Below, in pieces: positions 50,162-59,551 of a stretch of DNA of 64,000 nt; within the stretch, counting starts at the first letter, position 1, and each line of letters starts with the position of its first letter. The stretch is from CAYUMU01 sp964445985. GTDB taxonomy: Bacteria > Planctomycetota > Planctomycetia > Pirellulales > S012-138. The DNA is taken from the NCBI GenBank assembly GCA_964445985.1, contig CAYUMU010000002.1, positions 1 through 64,000 on the forward strand. Reading direction: 5' to 3'. Under the pieces are notes generated by a model that worked only from the letters and a program-made list of their open reading frames with translations, made no database searches and was not told the DNA's origin. A program made the translations under genes and the position numbers.

Positions 50162-51664
50162 ATGACCCACTCGCAAGAGTCGCAAGCAGGCTTTCGTCTT
50201 GGCGATCTGCTCCCCGAAGCTCGGCTGATCAATGCCGACCAGGTGCGGGTCGTTTCCTGCTCCTCCGATAGTCGCAGTTGCCAGCCCGGCGACCTGTTCG
50301 TGGCCCTCCCCGGCCAATCGCGCGACGGCCACGACTACATCGCCGACGCGATCGCTCGCGGCGCCTCGGCCATCATTACCGAGCGTCCGCTGCCCGACCT
50401 CCGCGTGCCGGTCTGCGTGGTGCCCAATTGCCGCGAAGCCCTGGGCCGCATTTGCCAGGCCCTGGCGGGTCATCCCAGCCGCCGCCTCAAGGTGATTGGC
50501 GTGACCGGCACCAATGGCAAGACCACCACCAGTTACCTGATTGCCGGCGTGCTGGCCGCGGGCGGTTTTCCCACCGGCGTGATCGGCACGCTGGGCTACA
50601 GCGACGGCGTGCAAACCGAGCCCGCTCCGCTCACCACGCCCACCGCCCCCGTGCTGGCCCGCTGGCTGGAACGCATTTCGCAGGCCAACTGCTCGCACGC
50701 GGTGATGGAAGTCTCGAGCCATGCCCTGGCCCAATCGCGGGTGGCTGGCATCGAGTTCGACGCGGCCTGTGTCACCAACGTCCGCCACGATCATCTCGAT
50801 TACCACGGCTCCTACGAAAACTACCTGGCCGCCAAGGCTCGCATCTTCGATCACCTGCTGCCCGAAGGCGTGGCCGTGATCAATGCCGACGACGCCGGCG
50901 CCTCCGAAATGCTCAACCATTTGCAGCATCCCACGCTGACCATCGGCGTGAACAGCCCGGCCGAAATCAGCGCGGAGATCGTCGAGCAGTCGATCAGCGA
51001 TCAAACCTTCTTGTTGACCGCTGGCAGCGAAACCATGCCGGTTCGCACCACCTTGCTCGGCGCCCACAATGTTTACAACTGCCTCGCGGCGGCCGCGGTG
51101 GGCTTTGCCTATGGGCTGGACATCATGACCGTGGTCCGCGGCCTGGAATCGGTCGGCACCATTTCCGGCCGGCTCGAACGGATCGAGTGCGGTCAGCCGT
51201 TCGGCGTGTTTGTCGACTACGCCCACACGCCCGACGCCTTGGAAGAAGTGCTCGGCACGCTCCGCCCCCTGACCAAGGGCCGCCTGATTTGCGTGTTCGG
51301 GGCGGGCGGGGACCGCGATCGCTCCAAGCGCCCTTGGATGGGCCGGGCCGTCGACCGCCTCGCCAATCTGGCGATCATCACCAACGATAACCCCCGTACC
51401 GAAGACCCCGTGGAAATCGCCGCCGATCTCGTCACCGGCTTCCGCAGCCCGGCCCGGGCGACCACCATCCTCGACCGCCGACAGGCCATCGAGTGGGCAC
51501 TCCAGCAGGCGGCGCCGGGCGATACCGTGCTCATCGCCGGCAAGGGCCACGAAACCACTCAGACCATCGGCACGGAAGAATTTGCCTTCGACGATCGCGA
51601 AGTGGCGCGAACGGCCCTGTACCAAGGTGTCCCCGCCAGCCCTCGCTATCGCGGAGCTGCCTGA
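50162..51664 (+). CDS. murE: UDP-MurNAc-L-Ala-D-Glu:meso-DAP ligase
   Basis: Cytoplasmic ATP-dependent ligase that adds the third amino acid of the peptidoglycan stem peptide (500 aa). The ATP-binding GVTGTNGKTTTSYL lies near residue 113, and the central domain has MEVSSHALAQSRV and NVRHDHLDYHGSYENY. The C-terminal domain contains DNPRTEDP; the DNPR motif marks the meso-diaminopimelate type rather than the lysine type. AAGGAGG precedes the ATG. It is the first gene of a murE-murF-mraY run, with the murF ATG three bases after its stop. Confidence 0.97.
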   Translation: MTHSQESQAGFRLGDLLPEARLINADQVRVVSCSSDSRSCQPGDLFVALPGQSRDGHDYIADAIARGASAIITERPLPDLRVPVCVVPNCREALGRICQALAGHPSRRLKVIGVTGTNGKTTTSYLIAGVLAAGGFPTGVIGTLGYSDGVQTEPAPLTTPTAPVLARWLERISQANCSHAVMEVSSHALAQSRVAGIEFDAACVTNVRHDHLDYHGSYENYLAAKARIFDHLLPEGVAVINADDAGASEMLNHLQHPTLTIGVNSPAEISAEIVEQSISDQTFLLTAGSETMPVRTTLLGAHNVYNCLAAAAVGFAYGLDIMTVVRGLESVGTISGRLERIECGQPFGVFVDYAHTPDALEEVLGTLRPLTKGRLICVFGAGGDRDRSKRPWMGRAVDRLANLAIITNDNPRTEDPVEIAADLVTGFRSPARATTILDRRQAIEWALQQAAPGDTVLIAGKGHETTQTIGTEEFAFDDREVARTALYQGVPASPRYRGAA

Positions 51665-51667
51665 GCC

Positions 51668-53224
51668 ATGTCGATGCCGCTTTTAACCTTGCTGCAGGCA
51701 ACCGGCGGAACGCTACGGTTGGCCACCGATACCCTGACCGCCGGAACTCCCCAGGGCGGGCAAGCTGGCTTATCGCTGGCCAGCGGTCGCCTCCGCGCCC
51801 CCGGCAACACCGCGATCGATAGTCGGAAGGTACAGCCGGGCGACCTGTTTTGGGCTCTGCCCGGCCAATCCCGGCATGGCGCCGAGTACATCGACCAGGC
51901 CTTCGCCCGCGGCGCCGCGGGCGTGGTGACCGAGCGGCCCTCCACGGCATCGCCGTTCATCGTGCCGCCAGGTCGCTGGCTGATCGAGGTGGATGACGCC
52001 GCCGCTGCCCTGCATCGCACGGCGGCCTGGCAACGAAGCCGCTACCAGGGCAAGGTGGTCGCCGTGACCGGTAGCGTGGGCAAGACCACCACCCGCGAGT
52101 TGATCCGCACGGTGCTCGCCTCACAAGGCAGCACCCTGGCGAGCCCGGGCAATTACAACAATCAGCTGGGACTACCCCTCAGCATGCTCGGCCTTCAGCC
52201 GGAGCACGCCCATGCCGTCTTCGAATTGGGGGCCAGTGGGCCCGGCGAAATCGCTCAATTGGCCAGGCTCTGCCAACCTCATTGGGCTGTGATTACCTCG
52301 CTGGCCGACGCCCACCTGGCTGGCTTTGGCTCCCCCTCCGGTGTCACGGTCGCCAAGACCGAGCTGGTGCACGCGCTGCCTGCGAATGGCTGCCTGGTGC
52401 TCAATGGCGACGATCCTCGCCTGCGCCGCTGGGCTCAACAATCCAAGTCGCTACCCCAACTCCAAGCGGATCGAGTTTGCTGGGTGGGACGCGGCGGCGA
52501 GTGCGACCTTCGTGCCGAGCACGTGGCCTACCGCCACGGCCAACTGAGTTTTCGCGTGCAAGATACGCCCTTCACCATTCCGGTCGCCGGGCGGCATTTT
52601 CTGGTGAATGCCCTGGCTGCCATCGCCGTGGGGCTTCGCTCGGGGCTAACGCTGCCGCAAGCTGCCGCTGCGTTGTCCCAGTTTGCCGCTCCGCCGCTCC
52701 GTTGCCAGATCGAGCCGTGCCACGGCCTGACGGTTATCAACGACACTTACAACGCCTGTCCCGCTTCGATGCACGCCGCCCTGCAATTGCTGCGCGACAC
52801 GGCTACCTCGGGCCGCAGGATCGCGCTGTGCGGCGATATGCTCGAACTGGGCGAACAGGCTGAGACCTTCCACCGGCAACTGGGCCAGAGCCTGCTCAGC
52901 ACGGCCGGCGTGGATGCCCTGTTTGTGTGCGGAAGCTGGTCGACCACCGTGGCGGCGGCTGCCCGCGAGGCTGGCTTGCGTGCCAAGGGGGTCTTCGTGG
53001 CTCCCACGGCCGCTGAGCTGACGCCGCAATTGGCGGCCTTTTTGCGGCCTGGCGATACGCTGCTGGCAAAAGCATCGCGCGCGCTGGCGTTGGATGCGGC
53101 CCTCAAGAATCTTGAAAAACTTCTCTCGCAAACCGTAAAACGACATTCTCTTGCCGCTGAAACTTTGCTATTCAGTCTCCCCGTCACGGGGATGAAAAAC
53201 AGGCCCGCGACACTGAGAGTTTGA
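51668..53224 (+). CDS. murF: UDP-MurNAc-tripeptide:D-Ala-D-Ala ligase
   Basis: Completes the UDP-MurNAc-pentapeptide by adding D-Ala-D-Ala. The protein has 518 aa, longer than the usual 450-460. The P-loop is VAVTGSVGKTTTREL; the central domain has PGNYNNQLGLPLSML and ELGASGPGEIAQLARL; the C-terminal domain has NDTYNACPASMHAAL and ALCGDMLELGEQ. The excess length is partly a 45-residue insertion near the N-terminus and about 30 residues at the end after LKNLEKLLSQ, with low similarity to anything. It is tightly coupled to murE with three bases between them. Confidence 0.96.
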   Translation: MSMPLLTLLQATGGTLRLATDTLTAGTPQGGQAGLSLASGRLRAPGNTAIDSRKVQPGDLFWALPGQSRHGAEYIDQAFARGAAGVVTERPSTASPFIVPPGRWLIEVDDAAAALHRTAAWQRSRYQGKVVAVTGSVGKTTTRELIRTVLASQGSTLASPGNYNNQLGLPLSMLGLQPEHAHAVFELGASGPGEIAQLARLCQPHWAVITSLADAHLAGFGSPSGVTVAKTELVHALPANGCLVLNGDDPRLRRWAQQSKSLPQLQADRVCWVGRGGECDLRAEHVAYRHGQLSFRVQDTPFTIPVAGRHFLVNALAAIAVGLRSGLTLPQAAAALSQFAAPPLRCQIEPCHGLTVINDTYNACPASMHAALQLLRDTATSGRRIALCGDMLELGEQAETFHRQLGQSLLSTAGVDALFVCGSWSTTVAAAAREAGLRAKGVFVAPTAAELTPQLAAFLRPGDTLLAKASRALALDAALKNLEKLLSQTVKRHSLAAETLLFSLPVTGMKNRPATLRV

Positions 53225-53439
53225 AACGAAGCACACGAGTCTGAATCCGCAAGACACATCCATCGCAGTCGCGACCCGGCCACTCAGACTCGCCGCAAAG
53301 TTAGCTCGAATCCGAACGCCATTCGGTGTTCGGCCATTCAAGAAAAACCGTCAGAAAATTTAGAGGCGAACACGCTGTCTGCCACTGCGGCTCGCGCCGT
53401 TGGCATGCCGCCAAGGGTCAAATAACGTCCCCATATTTC

Positions 53440-53490
53440 CGTCATCCCCGCGAAGAGCCTGCCCTCGTGAAAACGGGGGCGGGGATCCAG
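53440..53490 (+). repeat. Dispersed palindromic repeat, expanded copy
   Basis: GTCATCCCCGCG (from 53441) and GGCGGGGATCCAG (to 53490) enclose the same AGAGCCTGCCCTCGTGAA segment found in the expanded copy at 31521-31571, which shows this is a fixed sub-family. Confidence 0.75.
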
Positions 53491-53728
53491 CGCACGGAAA
53501 TGGACTCCAGAACTCAAACCATAGTCGAACAAGGAACCATACGATTTCTCTCGCCCGCACCGTGAGAAATCAACCATATATTTTGCGGAAGCTCTACCGA
53601 ATGTGGTCCGATTTGCGGGAGTCTGGCCACTACCCTCCCTCCTGGGTAGGAGCATCGAGCTTGTTGAAGCGCGGTTACTGGGTCAATCGCCTCGACAAGT
53701 GCTTCACGGTGGAGCTTCAGGACTGGGT

Positions 53729-53757
53729 GCCGGAGCGGCGTCAACCGCCGCTCCGGC
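53729..53757 (+). promoter_or_regulatory. Leader hairpin upstream of mraY
   Basis: GCCGGAGCGGCG (53729-53740) pairs perfectly with CGCCGCTCCGGC (53746-53757) around a 5-base loop. It ends 82 bases before the mraY ATG. It could be a terminator, an attenuator or an RNA stabiliser; there is no T-run. Confidence 0.45.
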
Positions 53758-53839
53758 TTCCCAGGGATATTTAGTCGCCTTTCGCGGAGCGAAAGCCGAC
53801 GTCATTCTTCCTCGCCGTCGAACCGACCGAACCCCCCCC

Positions 53840-55006
53840 ATGATTCTTTGGTTCTTCGAGGCCTACACTTCCTCGCTGGGCAAGACCACCCATCGAGCCT
53901 CGCTCGCCGGCCTGGTGAGCTTTGTGCTGGCCCTGCTGCTGGGTCCGGCGGTGATTCGCTGGCTGCAAGCCCGCTTTCGCGAACCGATCAAAAGCGATTC
54001 GGCCGTGGTCGCCGATCTGCATAAGAGCAAGCAATGGACGCCCACCATGGGCGGCCTGTTCATTGTCGCCGGCCTGGTGGCAGGCGTGCTCATTTTTGGC
54101 GACCTGACCAACATCTATATGCTGGTGGCGCTGCTGCTGGCCTTAGGCCTGGCCGCCGTGGGGGCGATTGACGATCTCACCAAACTCCGCGGCGACAAAA
54201 ACGGCATCTCGCCCCAGGCCAAGCTCTGCGGACAAACGGCCGTGGCGTTGGTCGCCGCCTTGCTCATTTATCAGCACCAGGCCAGCATCGAGGGGGGACT
54301 CGATCTGACACTTCCCCTGCTGGGAATCCAATTCGACCTCGGCCCGTGGTTTATTCCCTTGGCCGTGCTGGTGATGGTTGGCAGTTCCAACGCGGTGAAC
54401 CTGACCGATGGCCTCGATGGCCTGGCGGGCGGTTGCCTGATCTGTGCCCTCGCGGCGCTGGGTATCGTGGCCTATGGCTGCGGGCATGCCGAGTTGGCCG
54501 CCTATTTGAATTTGCCGCGGTTGCCCGGCGCGCAAGAAGTGCTGGTGCTGGTGGCGGCCATGCTGGGCGGCGTGCTGGGCTTCCTGTGGTTCAACTGCCA
54601 CCCCGCCCAGGTTTTCATGGGCGATACCGGCTCGCTCCCCCTCGGAGGCTTGCTGGGCCTGGTCGCCGTGGCCACGCGGCAAGAACTGCTGCTATTGGTC
54701 GTGGGGGCCGTGTTCGTGGCCGAAGCCGCCAGCGTGGTGCTGCAAGTCGGCAGCTACAAGCTCCGCCGCAAACGGGTGCTGCTGTGCGCGCCGCTGCATC
54801 ATCACTTCCAATTCAAAGGCTGGCCCGAGAATAAGATCGTGGTGCGATTCTGGATTGCCTCGGCGCTGTCGGCCGTGCTGGGATTGGCCATGATCAAATG
54901 GACGGCCACCGAACCGGAAGTTCCCGGTTCCAACCTCGCCATTCAGCAGGTTCAGCTGAAGTCGCAAGCGCTGCCGGCCTGCGGGCCGGATTGCCTGTTC
55001 GATTAA
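53840..55006 (+). CDS. mraY: Phospho-MurNAc-pentapeptide transferase
   Basis: Polytopic membrane enzyme that makes lipid I from UDP-MurNAc-pentapeptide and undecaprenyl phosphate (388 aa). Family motifs: TPTMGGLFIVAGL, the aspartate pair in GAIDDLTK, NLTDGLDGLAGG, NCHPAQVFMGDTGSLPLGG and the histidine cluster APLHHHFQFKGWPENKIVVRFW. About ten transmembrane segments are seen. The start ATG 53840 (MILWFFEAYTSSLGK) is set by homology, since the frame upstream is open to 53603. A 40-residue tail after IKWTATEPE is unusual. No ftsW, murD or murG follows. Confidence 0.97.
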   Translation: MILWFFEAYTSSLGKTTHRASLAGLVSFVLALLLGPAVIRWLQARFREPIKSDSAVVADLHKSKQWTPTMGGLFIVAGLVAGVLIFGDLTNIYMLVALLLALGLAAVGAIDDLTKLRGDKNGISPQAKLCGQTAVALVAALLIYQHQASIEGGLDLTLPLLGIQFDLGPWFIPLAVLVMVGSSNAVNLTDGLDGLAGGCLICALAALGIVAYGCGHAELAAYLNLPRLPGAQEVLVLVAAMLGGVLGFLWFNCHPAQVFMGDTGSLPLGGLLGLVAVATRQELLLLVVGAVFVAEAASVVLQVGSYKLRRKRVLLCAPLHHHFQFKGWPENKIVVRFWIASALSAVLGLAMIKWTATEPEVPGSNLAIQQVQLKSQALPACGPDCLFD

Positions 55007-55074
55007 TGGGCGAACGATTTCATCCCGGCAGGGACTTGCACCCTTCTGATCAAACGCCGTCACAGGCGCACTGG

Positions 55075-55094
55075 CACGGGCGTCCTCGCCCGTG
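55075..55094. terminator. Terminator-like hairpin after mraY
   Basis: CACGGGCG (55075-55082), loop TCCT, CGCCCGTG (55087-55094). It lies between the convergent mraY and PA14 genes. Confidence 0.55.
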
Positions 55095-55176
55095 AATGGG
55101 CGCCGCCCCCCAATCACAGCCCGACCAACAACAAACTCTTGGCGGAGGGCGGCGAAGCCGCAACACATACCAAGCG

Positions 55177-56850
55177 TCAATCCCGCAAGTAAAACACTTT
55201 GTCGGCGGGGATCGGCCCAAGCTCTGTTTGGTTGGGGCCGGCCCATTGCATGGTGCAATTGTTTCGCGCGTTGTACATGCCCACAATTTGGATCGGATAG
55301 AGCCCTTTCTCCAGCGTGATGTACTGTCGTTTGGTTTCTCCATCGCGCAGAGGGCACAGTAATTTGCCATCGATATAGAAGCCGGCCCGATCGTAAAAGG
55401 AATTCATGCAAAAAGTATGCTCGCCCGGTTCATCAATCAGAAAATAGCCGGTGGCCACAAAATTGGCTTCGCCTTTCCACTTATAGGTCAGCACCGAAGG
55501 AATCACCGCCGCGCTGCCCATCGGCGTTCCCAAGTCTTCCGGAGCCACCCACACACTACGATCGGCGTCGTCTTGCGAGGCGTGCCGAGGATAGAGTTGC
55601 CCCACAAGGCCCGGATAATACTTCTTGCCGTCCGCTCCCAGCAGGTATCGCCCCTGGCGACCGGTGATCAGCCGCGGCTGCTCGACGGTTTTTTCACCCG
55701 CGGAACGACTGGCAGCGGGTTCCGTTTTTGTCGACGCAACCGTGCTGGCGATGGTCGCCGGCTCGCTGCCCACGCCGGTTAGCACGTTCCGAGCCACCGG
55801 GCCTTCGTACTCTTTTAGTTTGAGATTCACCTGAATCTTTACCAGGCCGGTCAGTTGCGGCACGGCTTCGCTGTAGAGTCCGTAGGCCCACTCTTTCATG
55901 CCCGGTCGCTGTAGCTCGGGCAGTTCGTTTTCGGCCGCCAGCCATCGACGCGCCAGGTCGCACTGCGCTTCGGCCGTTGGGGGAAGTTCGAATGAGCCGG
56001 CCGCCAACTCGGCCAGCTTGGGATTGGCGGCCTGTCGCAGCAACCCCAACCCGGCCTTCCATTGACGCAGATCAAAGGCCAGGTGGAGCCCGAGCACCTG
56101 CTTCGCATCGGCGTCGGCCGGGTTAGCTTTCAGCCCGGCGATGGCCTGTTGCACGCGCTGCTGTTGCCGCGCCGCGGCTTCGACTTGCTCACGCAACTCT
56201 TGGGTCTCGCGCGAGGCCGCAAAATCTCGCGCGTCGCGGTAAGCGTTCTCGGCCAGGCCAAGCATCGAGGCAGCCACGTTCAAGTCGCGCGCCGCTTGGG
56301 CTTGCTGGGCCACCTTCACCGCGGCCGCCGCCACCGCCCGTCGGGCTGTTGAGAACTTGGCGTTTTGCAGCGATTGCCGCACGATGTAAGCCCGCACCTG
56401 CTGTGGATCGAGGACGTAGCCCGCGATCAATTCCTCCCCAATTTGCAGGCCCAGATCGACCGCGGCCGCGCTGGTTGCCATCGCTTGCGCTTCCAACAAC
56501 AACGCATATCGCGACGTGGCGTCATTCATCACCCGCTGGGCCTGCGCGAGCAACTCTTGAGCCAGGCCCTGTTGTTGTGAAGCCTGCGTGGCGGCCGCAA
56601 TCTGGTCGGCAAAGATCTTGCGAGTTAGCCCCCGAGCTTCGGCAACCGCCGCCGCATCCGGAAGAACGGCACGGCCGGCGAGAACCGTTTGGGGCTGGGC
56701 GAGCCGGGCTTCCAAGTAGCCGATCGGATGATCCAGCGCGCTGGGCAGGGGAGGTTCCTGCGCCCGACTGTCGTTCGCCAGGCAACAAGCCATCAGCCCG
56801 CAACCTGCCACGGCAAGCAACACCCCGGTCGAAAAAGGTCTACCCAACAT
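55177..56850 (-). CDS. Secreted PA14-domain protein
   Basis: Exported protein of 557 aa. The ATG at 56850 begins a signal peptide (LGRPFSTGVLLAVAGCGLMA) with a possible lipobox-like LMACC cysteine, so it may be a lipoprotein. A long helical, Ala/Gln-rich region (about 40-330) follows, then a linker with SRSAGEKTVEQPR. The C-terminal PA14-type domain starts near LPGLVGQLYPRHASQDDAD and includes VATGYFLIDEPGEHTFCMNS, YIDGKLLCPL and YPIQIVGMYNARN. PA14 domains bind carbohydrate. The function is not identified; such proteins are common on planctomycete surfaces. Confidence 0.82.
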   Translation of the reverse strand: MLGRPFSTGVLLAVAGCGLMACCLANDSRAQEPPLPSALDHPIGYLEARLAQPQTVLAGRAVLPDAAAVAEARGLTRKIFADQIAAATQASQQQGLAQELLAQAQRVMNDATSRYALLLEAQAMATSAAAVDLGLQIGEELIAGYVLDPQQVRAYIVRQSLQNAKFSTARRAVAAAAVKVAQQAQAARDLNVAASMLGLAENAYRDARDFAASRETQELREQVEAAARQQQRVQQAIAGLKANPADADAKQVLGLHLAFDLRQWKAGLGLLRQAANPKLAELAAGSFELPPTAEAQCDLARRWLAAENELPELQRPGMKEWAYGLYSEAVPQLTGLVKIQVNLKLKEYEGPVARNVLTGVGSEPATIASTVASTKTEPAASRSAGEKTVEQPRLITGRQGRYLLGADGKKYYPGLVGQLYPRHASQDDADRSVWVAPEDLGTPMGSAAVIPSVLTYKWKGEANFVATGYFLIDEPGEHTFCMNSFYDRAGFYIDGKLLCPLRDGETKRQYITLEKGLYPIQIVGMYNARNNCTMQWAGPNQTELGPIPADKVFYLRD

Positions 56851-57048
56851 GATCTGTCTCCAAAGTGGAGTCGGTGAACTGGGGAGAATGCAGGCTGGCG
56901 GCATAACAAGCCACGACTGCGGCAGTTGCCAACCCATGTGCCTCGCCGCCAGTCTAGAACGAGCCGGCCTTCCCTGTCAAAAAACGGCGACGGTGGCCGC
57001 GATTAAATTCGCCCACCGCCGGAGAACGCCCGCCTAAAGCGAACCGGC

Positions 57049-57978
57049 TCACACCGTTTCCGGCGGTTCAAAGTCAAATTCCCGCCACTTCATCGGCCGC
57101 CGGAACGGTTCGATCCGCAGCACGATTTGACCGTTTTGAAACAGCCGCACGGTCCCGTTGCTTTCGCTCACGGCAATCGAAATGGCTTTGGTGACGCGGC
57201 TAATCGCGGCTGCCGCCCAATGCCGCGAACCCAGCCCCTTGCTTAACGTAATATCGGTTGCCGGGGCATCCACGTACCGGCAGGCGGCCAACACCGTGGC
57301 ATCGGCCGAAACAATAAAAGCCCCATCCATTTGGGCAATTTCTTTAATGCCTTCGCGCACGCGGGTGGATCGCAGATTACGCTCTTTGCGGTTGTATCCC
57401 TTCACCGGGTCGAAGCCCTGCGAATGGGTAAAGCCCAGCACTTTGCGATGGTCGCCCACCACGAACAAGGTGCCCACCGGCTTGCCTTCACGGCCTTCAC
57501 GGCCCACTTCCAGCGCCAGGTTCACCACCAACTGCAGCGTGTCGAGCGGCACGCTGGTTTCTAATTGGCGAAGGTCGCGCACCGTGAGCCGGCCCAGGTG
57601 CTCGCTCATTTGAATAATGCTCAAACAATCGATCTCGCCCGCCTCAAACCCGCTATAAACCGTGACCACGCGGGCCCCCGGCTCCAGGAATTCGTCGGCC
57701 ACGGCCTCGAGCAGGGCCTGAGAAAGCTTGTCGTAGAGCGGGCTTTCTTCCATATCAAACACAACGGCCTGCAAGCCCGCTTCCTTCGCGCCCTCCAACT
57801 CTTCCTCTTTGTCGGCAGCCACGATCACTTTCACGTCGCCGCTGCGGTTCTTCATTTCCTGCCAGTTGGTGGGGCCATCCAGCGATACGAGCACCGCGCT
57901 TGCCTCTTCGGTTTGGGCAATACGAATCGCGGCGTCGAAAATAGTGGCGAACTGACCAGAAAAACGATGCGGCTTCAT
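57049..57978 (-). CDS. Diadenylate cyclase, DacZ-like
   Basis: Cytosolic enzyme of 309 aa expected to make cyclic di-AMP from two ATP. The C-terminal half is a DAC (DisA_N) domain: DGA at 218-220 in QMDGAFIVSADATVLAACRY, and GLGSRHWAAAAISR with R252-H253-W254 in place of the usual RHR. SESNGTVRLFQNGQIV closes the domain. The N-terminal half (about 1-160) is a Rossmann-like domain (SAVLVSLDGPTNWQEM, KVIVAADKEEE), as in archaeal and euryarchaeal-type DacZ proteins rather than DisA or CdaA. No membrane segment and no DisA DNA-binding domain are present. The RHR-to-RHW change affects an ATP-contact motif and may alter activity. Confidence 0.88.
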   Translation of the reverse strand: MKPHRFSGQFATIFDAAIRIAQTEEASAVLVSLDGPTNWQEMKNRSGDVKVIVAADKEEELEGAKEAGLQAVVFDMEESPLYDKLSQALLEAVADEFLEPGARVVTVYSGFEAGEIDCLSIIQMSEHLGRLTVRDLRQLETSVPLDTLQLVVNLALEVGREGREGKPVGTLFVVGDHRKVLGFTHSQGFDPVKGYNRKERNLRSTRVREGIKEIAQMDGAFIVSADATVLAACRYVDAPATDITLSKGLGSRHWAAAAISRVTKAISIAVSESNGTVRLFQNGQIVLRIEPFRRPMKWREFDFEPPETV

Positions 57979-58252
57979 CCGCGGCCAAAGGGAAAAGGGG
58001 AAAGGATCGGAGCAGGGCGGGACGTAGGGAAAATGTACGGGTTTTCATCGCGGCAGGCAACCAGGGGAAACGCAAGGTTTCGGCAATTCTCCCCCGCATT
58101 TTCGCGGGCCGCCCCTGACCAGCGCCCGCTTCTCTCGCCAGCGCCCCGCCCCTTACCGCAGCCGGTTCAGGGGAGGTGGCCATGCCAGCTGCCAGGCCAG
58201 CCAAGCCAGCCAGGAATTTCGGCCCCGCCAATCCCGGCTCTCTTCGGCCCGG

Positions 58253-59287
58253 CTAAAAGTCCCAAACAAGTTGGGCCGAATAGGTGAGATCCGAGGGCTT
58301 TTTGTTGCCGGGCGTGCTGTCGTAGCGATGAATGCCGCTCAGCCGGATGCTGAGGTGGCCGTTCTGATCGATTTTGGACTCCCAGCCCGCGTCGGTTCGC
58401 ATGCGGTAGTCCGAGTAATCGCGGAGATCGAAGAAAGCATCGGTCTTGGCCGTTAATTTCTGGCGGTCCCAGAGTTTTTTGGAAAACTCGTAGCCGTACG
58501 AGCCTTCCGGCACCCATTGCTTTTCGTCCGGCCCGCCGATTTCTTTCATCACACCCCAGCCGAAGCGAAGTTTGAGCTTGGTTCGATCGTCGCGAAGCAG
58601 GTTGTACGACGCACCGGCATCGGTCGTCAGTCGCAGATCGTAGGCGGTAAAGGTATCGTAATCGCCCGATCCATGGATGAAGCTCGACCAGCGGGTTTGG
58701 AGAAATACGCGTTCAAAGCGACTATCGAAGAGCATCTGGTCTTCGGTCTGCTTGCCGGTATTCGTGGCCGAATTGTAGTTCCAGTCGAAGGTAAAGGTGG
58801 TGACCTTCGTCTCGCGGCGCAGCCTGGCCGCGGCCCTCAAATTGGTCAGTTCGCTATTGCCCGCCGAGCCGTTGAACCCCAATTCAATTCGACCCGACCA
58901 GATCTTTTCGGGCGGCTCAAACTCCGGAAGCTTGTCGATGGCCTCCTCCAGCGGCGAGATCTCTTCGATTTCCCAAGATTCGCCTGCTGGGGAATCGAGT
59001 GCCTTGCGAAACGGCGATAGCTCCTCCGGCAGCAACTCCAGCGGCGGCTCGACCGATTCGGGCGCCTTTTCGGAAAACGTGTCGATAATGCTCACGGCCA
59101 GCTTTTCGGCCAGCGGCACGGCGGGCAAGCGGCGCACATCCGAAAGATGGATTTCGGGGAAATGCAGCGCCGGAAAAACCGGCCCATCGGCCTTCGCGGC
59201 CGAGATTGCGAAGGCCAGCAACGAAACAACACCCCCCACCCATGCCAGGCGACTGCCATGTTGGAGAGGTTGAAAGATCCGTTGCAT
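58253..59287 (-). CDS. DUF481 outer-membrane beta-barrel protein
   Basis: Exported protein of 344 aa. The ATG at 59287 starts a signal peptide (VGGVVSLLAFAISAAKAD) and follows an AGGTGG site. Residues about 40-135 are Pro/Glu-rich spacer (EEISPLEEAIDKLPEFEPP). The rest is the DUF481 (YdiY-like) barrel: IELGFNGSAGNSELTNL, WNYNSATNTGKQTEDQMLF and YSAQLVWDF with the C-terminal aromatic residue needed for outer-membrane assembly. The function of DUF481 proteins is unknown; some are acid-induced. It is divergent from the truncated methyltransferase. Confidence 0.88.
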   Translation of the reverse strand: MQRIFQPLQHGSRLAWVGGVVSLLAFAISAAKADGPVFPALHFPEIHLSDVRRLPAVPLAEKLAVSIIDTFSEKAPESVEPPLELLPEELSPFRKALDSPAGESWEIEEISPLEEAIDKLPEFEPPEKIWSGRIELGFNGSAGNSELTNLRAAARLRRETKVTTFTFDWNYNSATNTGKQTEDQMLFDSRFERVFLQTRWSSFIHGSGDYDTFTAYDLRLTTDAGASYNLLRDDRTKLKLRFGWGVMKEIGGPDEKQWVPEGSYGYEFSKKLWDRQKLTAKTDAFFDLRDYSDYRMRTDAGWESKIDQNGHLSIRLSGIHRYDSTPGNKKPSDLTYSAQLVWDF

Positions 59288-59551
59288 CACCACCTGCCAA
59301 GGATTCGGCCGCCTTGCCAATGTGGTGTACGCCGGCGCCGATCCTCAGACGCCGAAACTCAAACATTCATGGGGGTCGTACACAGTTCAGTCAATCGCAG
59401 GCGGGGGCGAGGAAAGTAGCAGAAACGCCCACCGACGACAACGGGAAGCAGTTTGCCCGTGATTCTCCAATCGGGATTGACACTATCCGGCCTGCTTCGC
59501 TAAAGCTTCTTCCCAGATTCGTCAACACCTCACCCCCGTTATGGTTGTTTT

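Larger units (their letters stand above)
53225..53839. other. murF-mraY gap with hairpins and a repeat copy
   Basis: 615 bases separate genes that are usually adjacent. It holds a hairpin at 53312-53333 (CCGAACGCC/GGTGTTCGG with one G-T pair), a palindromic repeat copy at 53440-53490, and a strong leader hairpin at 53729-53757. No gene is supported, although a frame is open through much of it. Confidence 0.55.
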
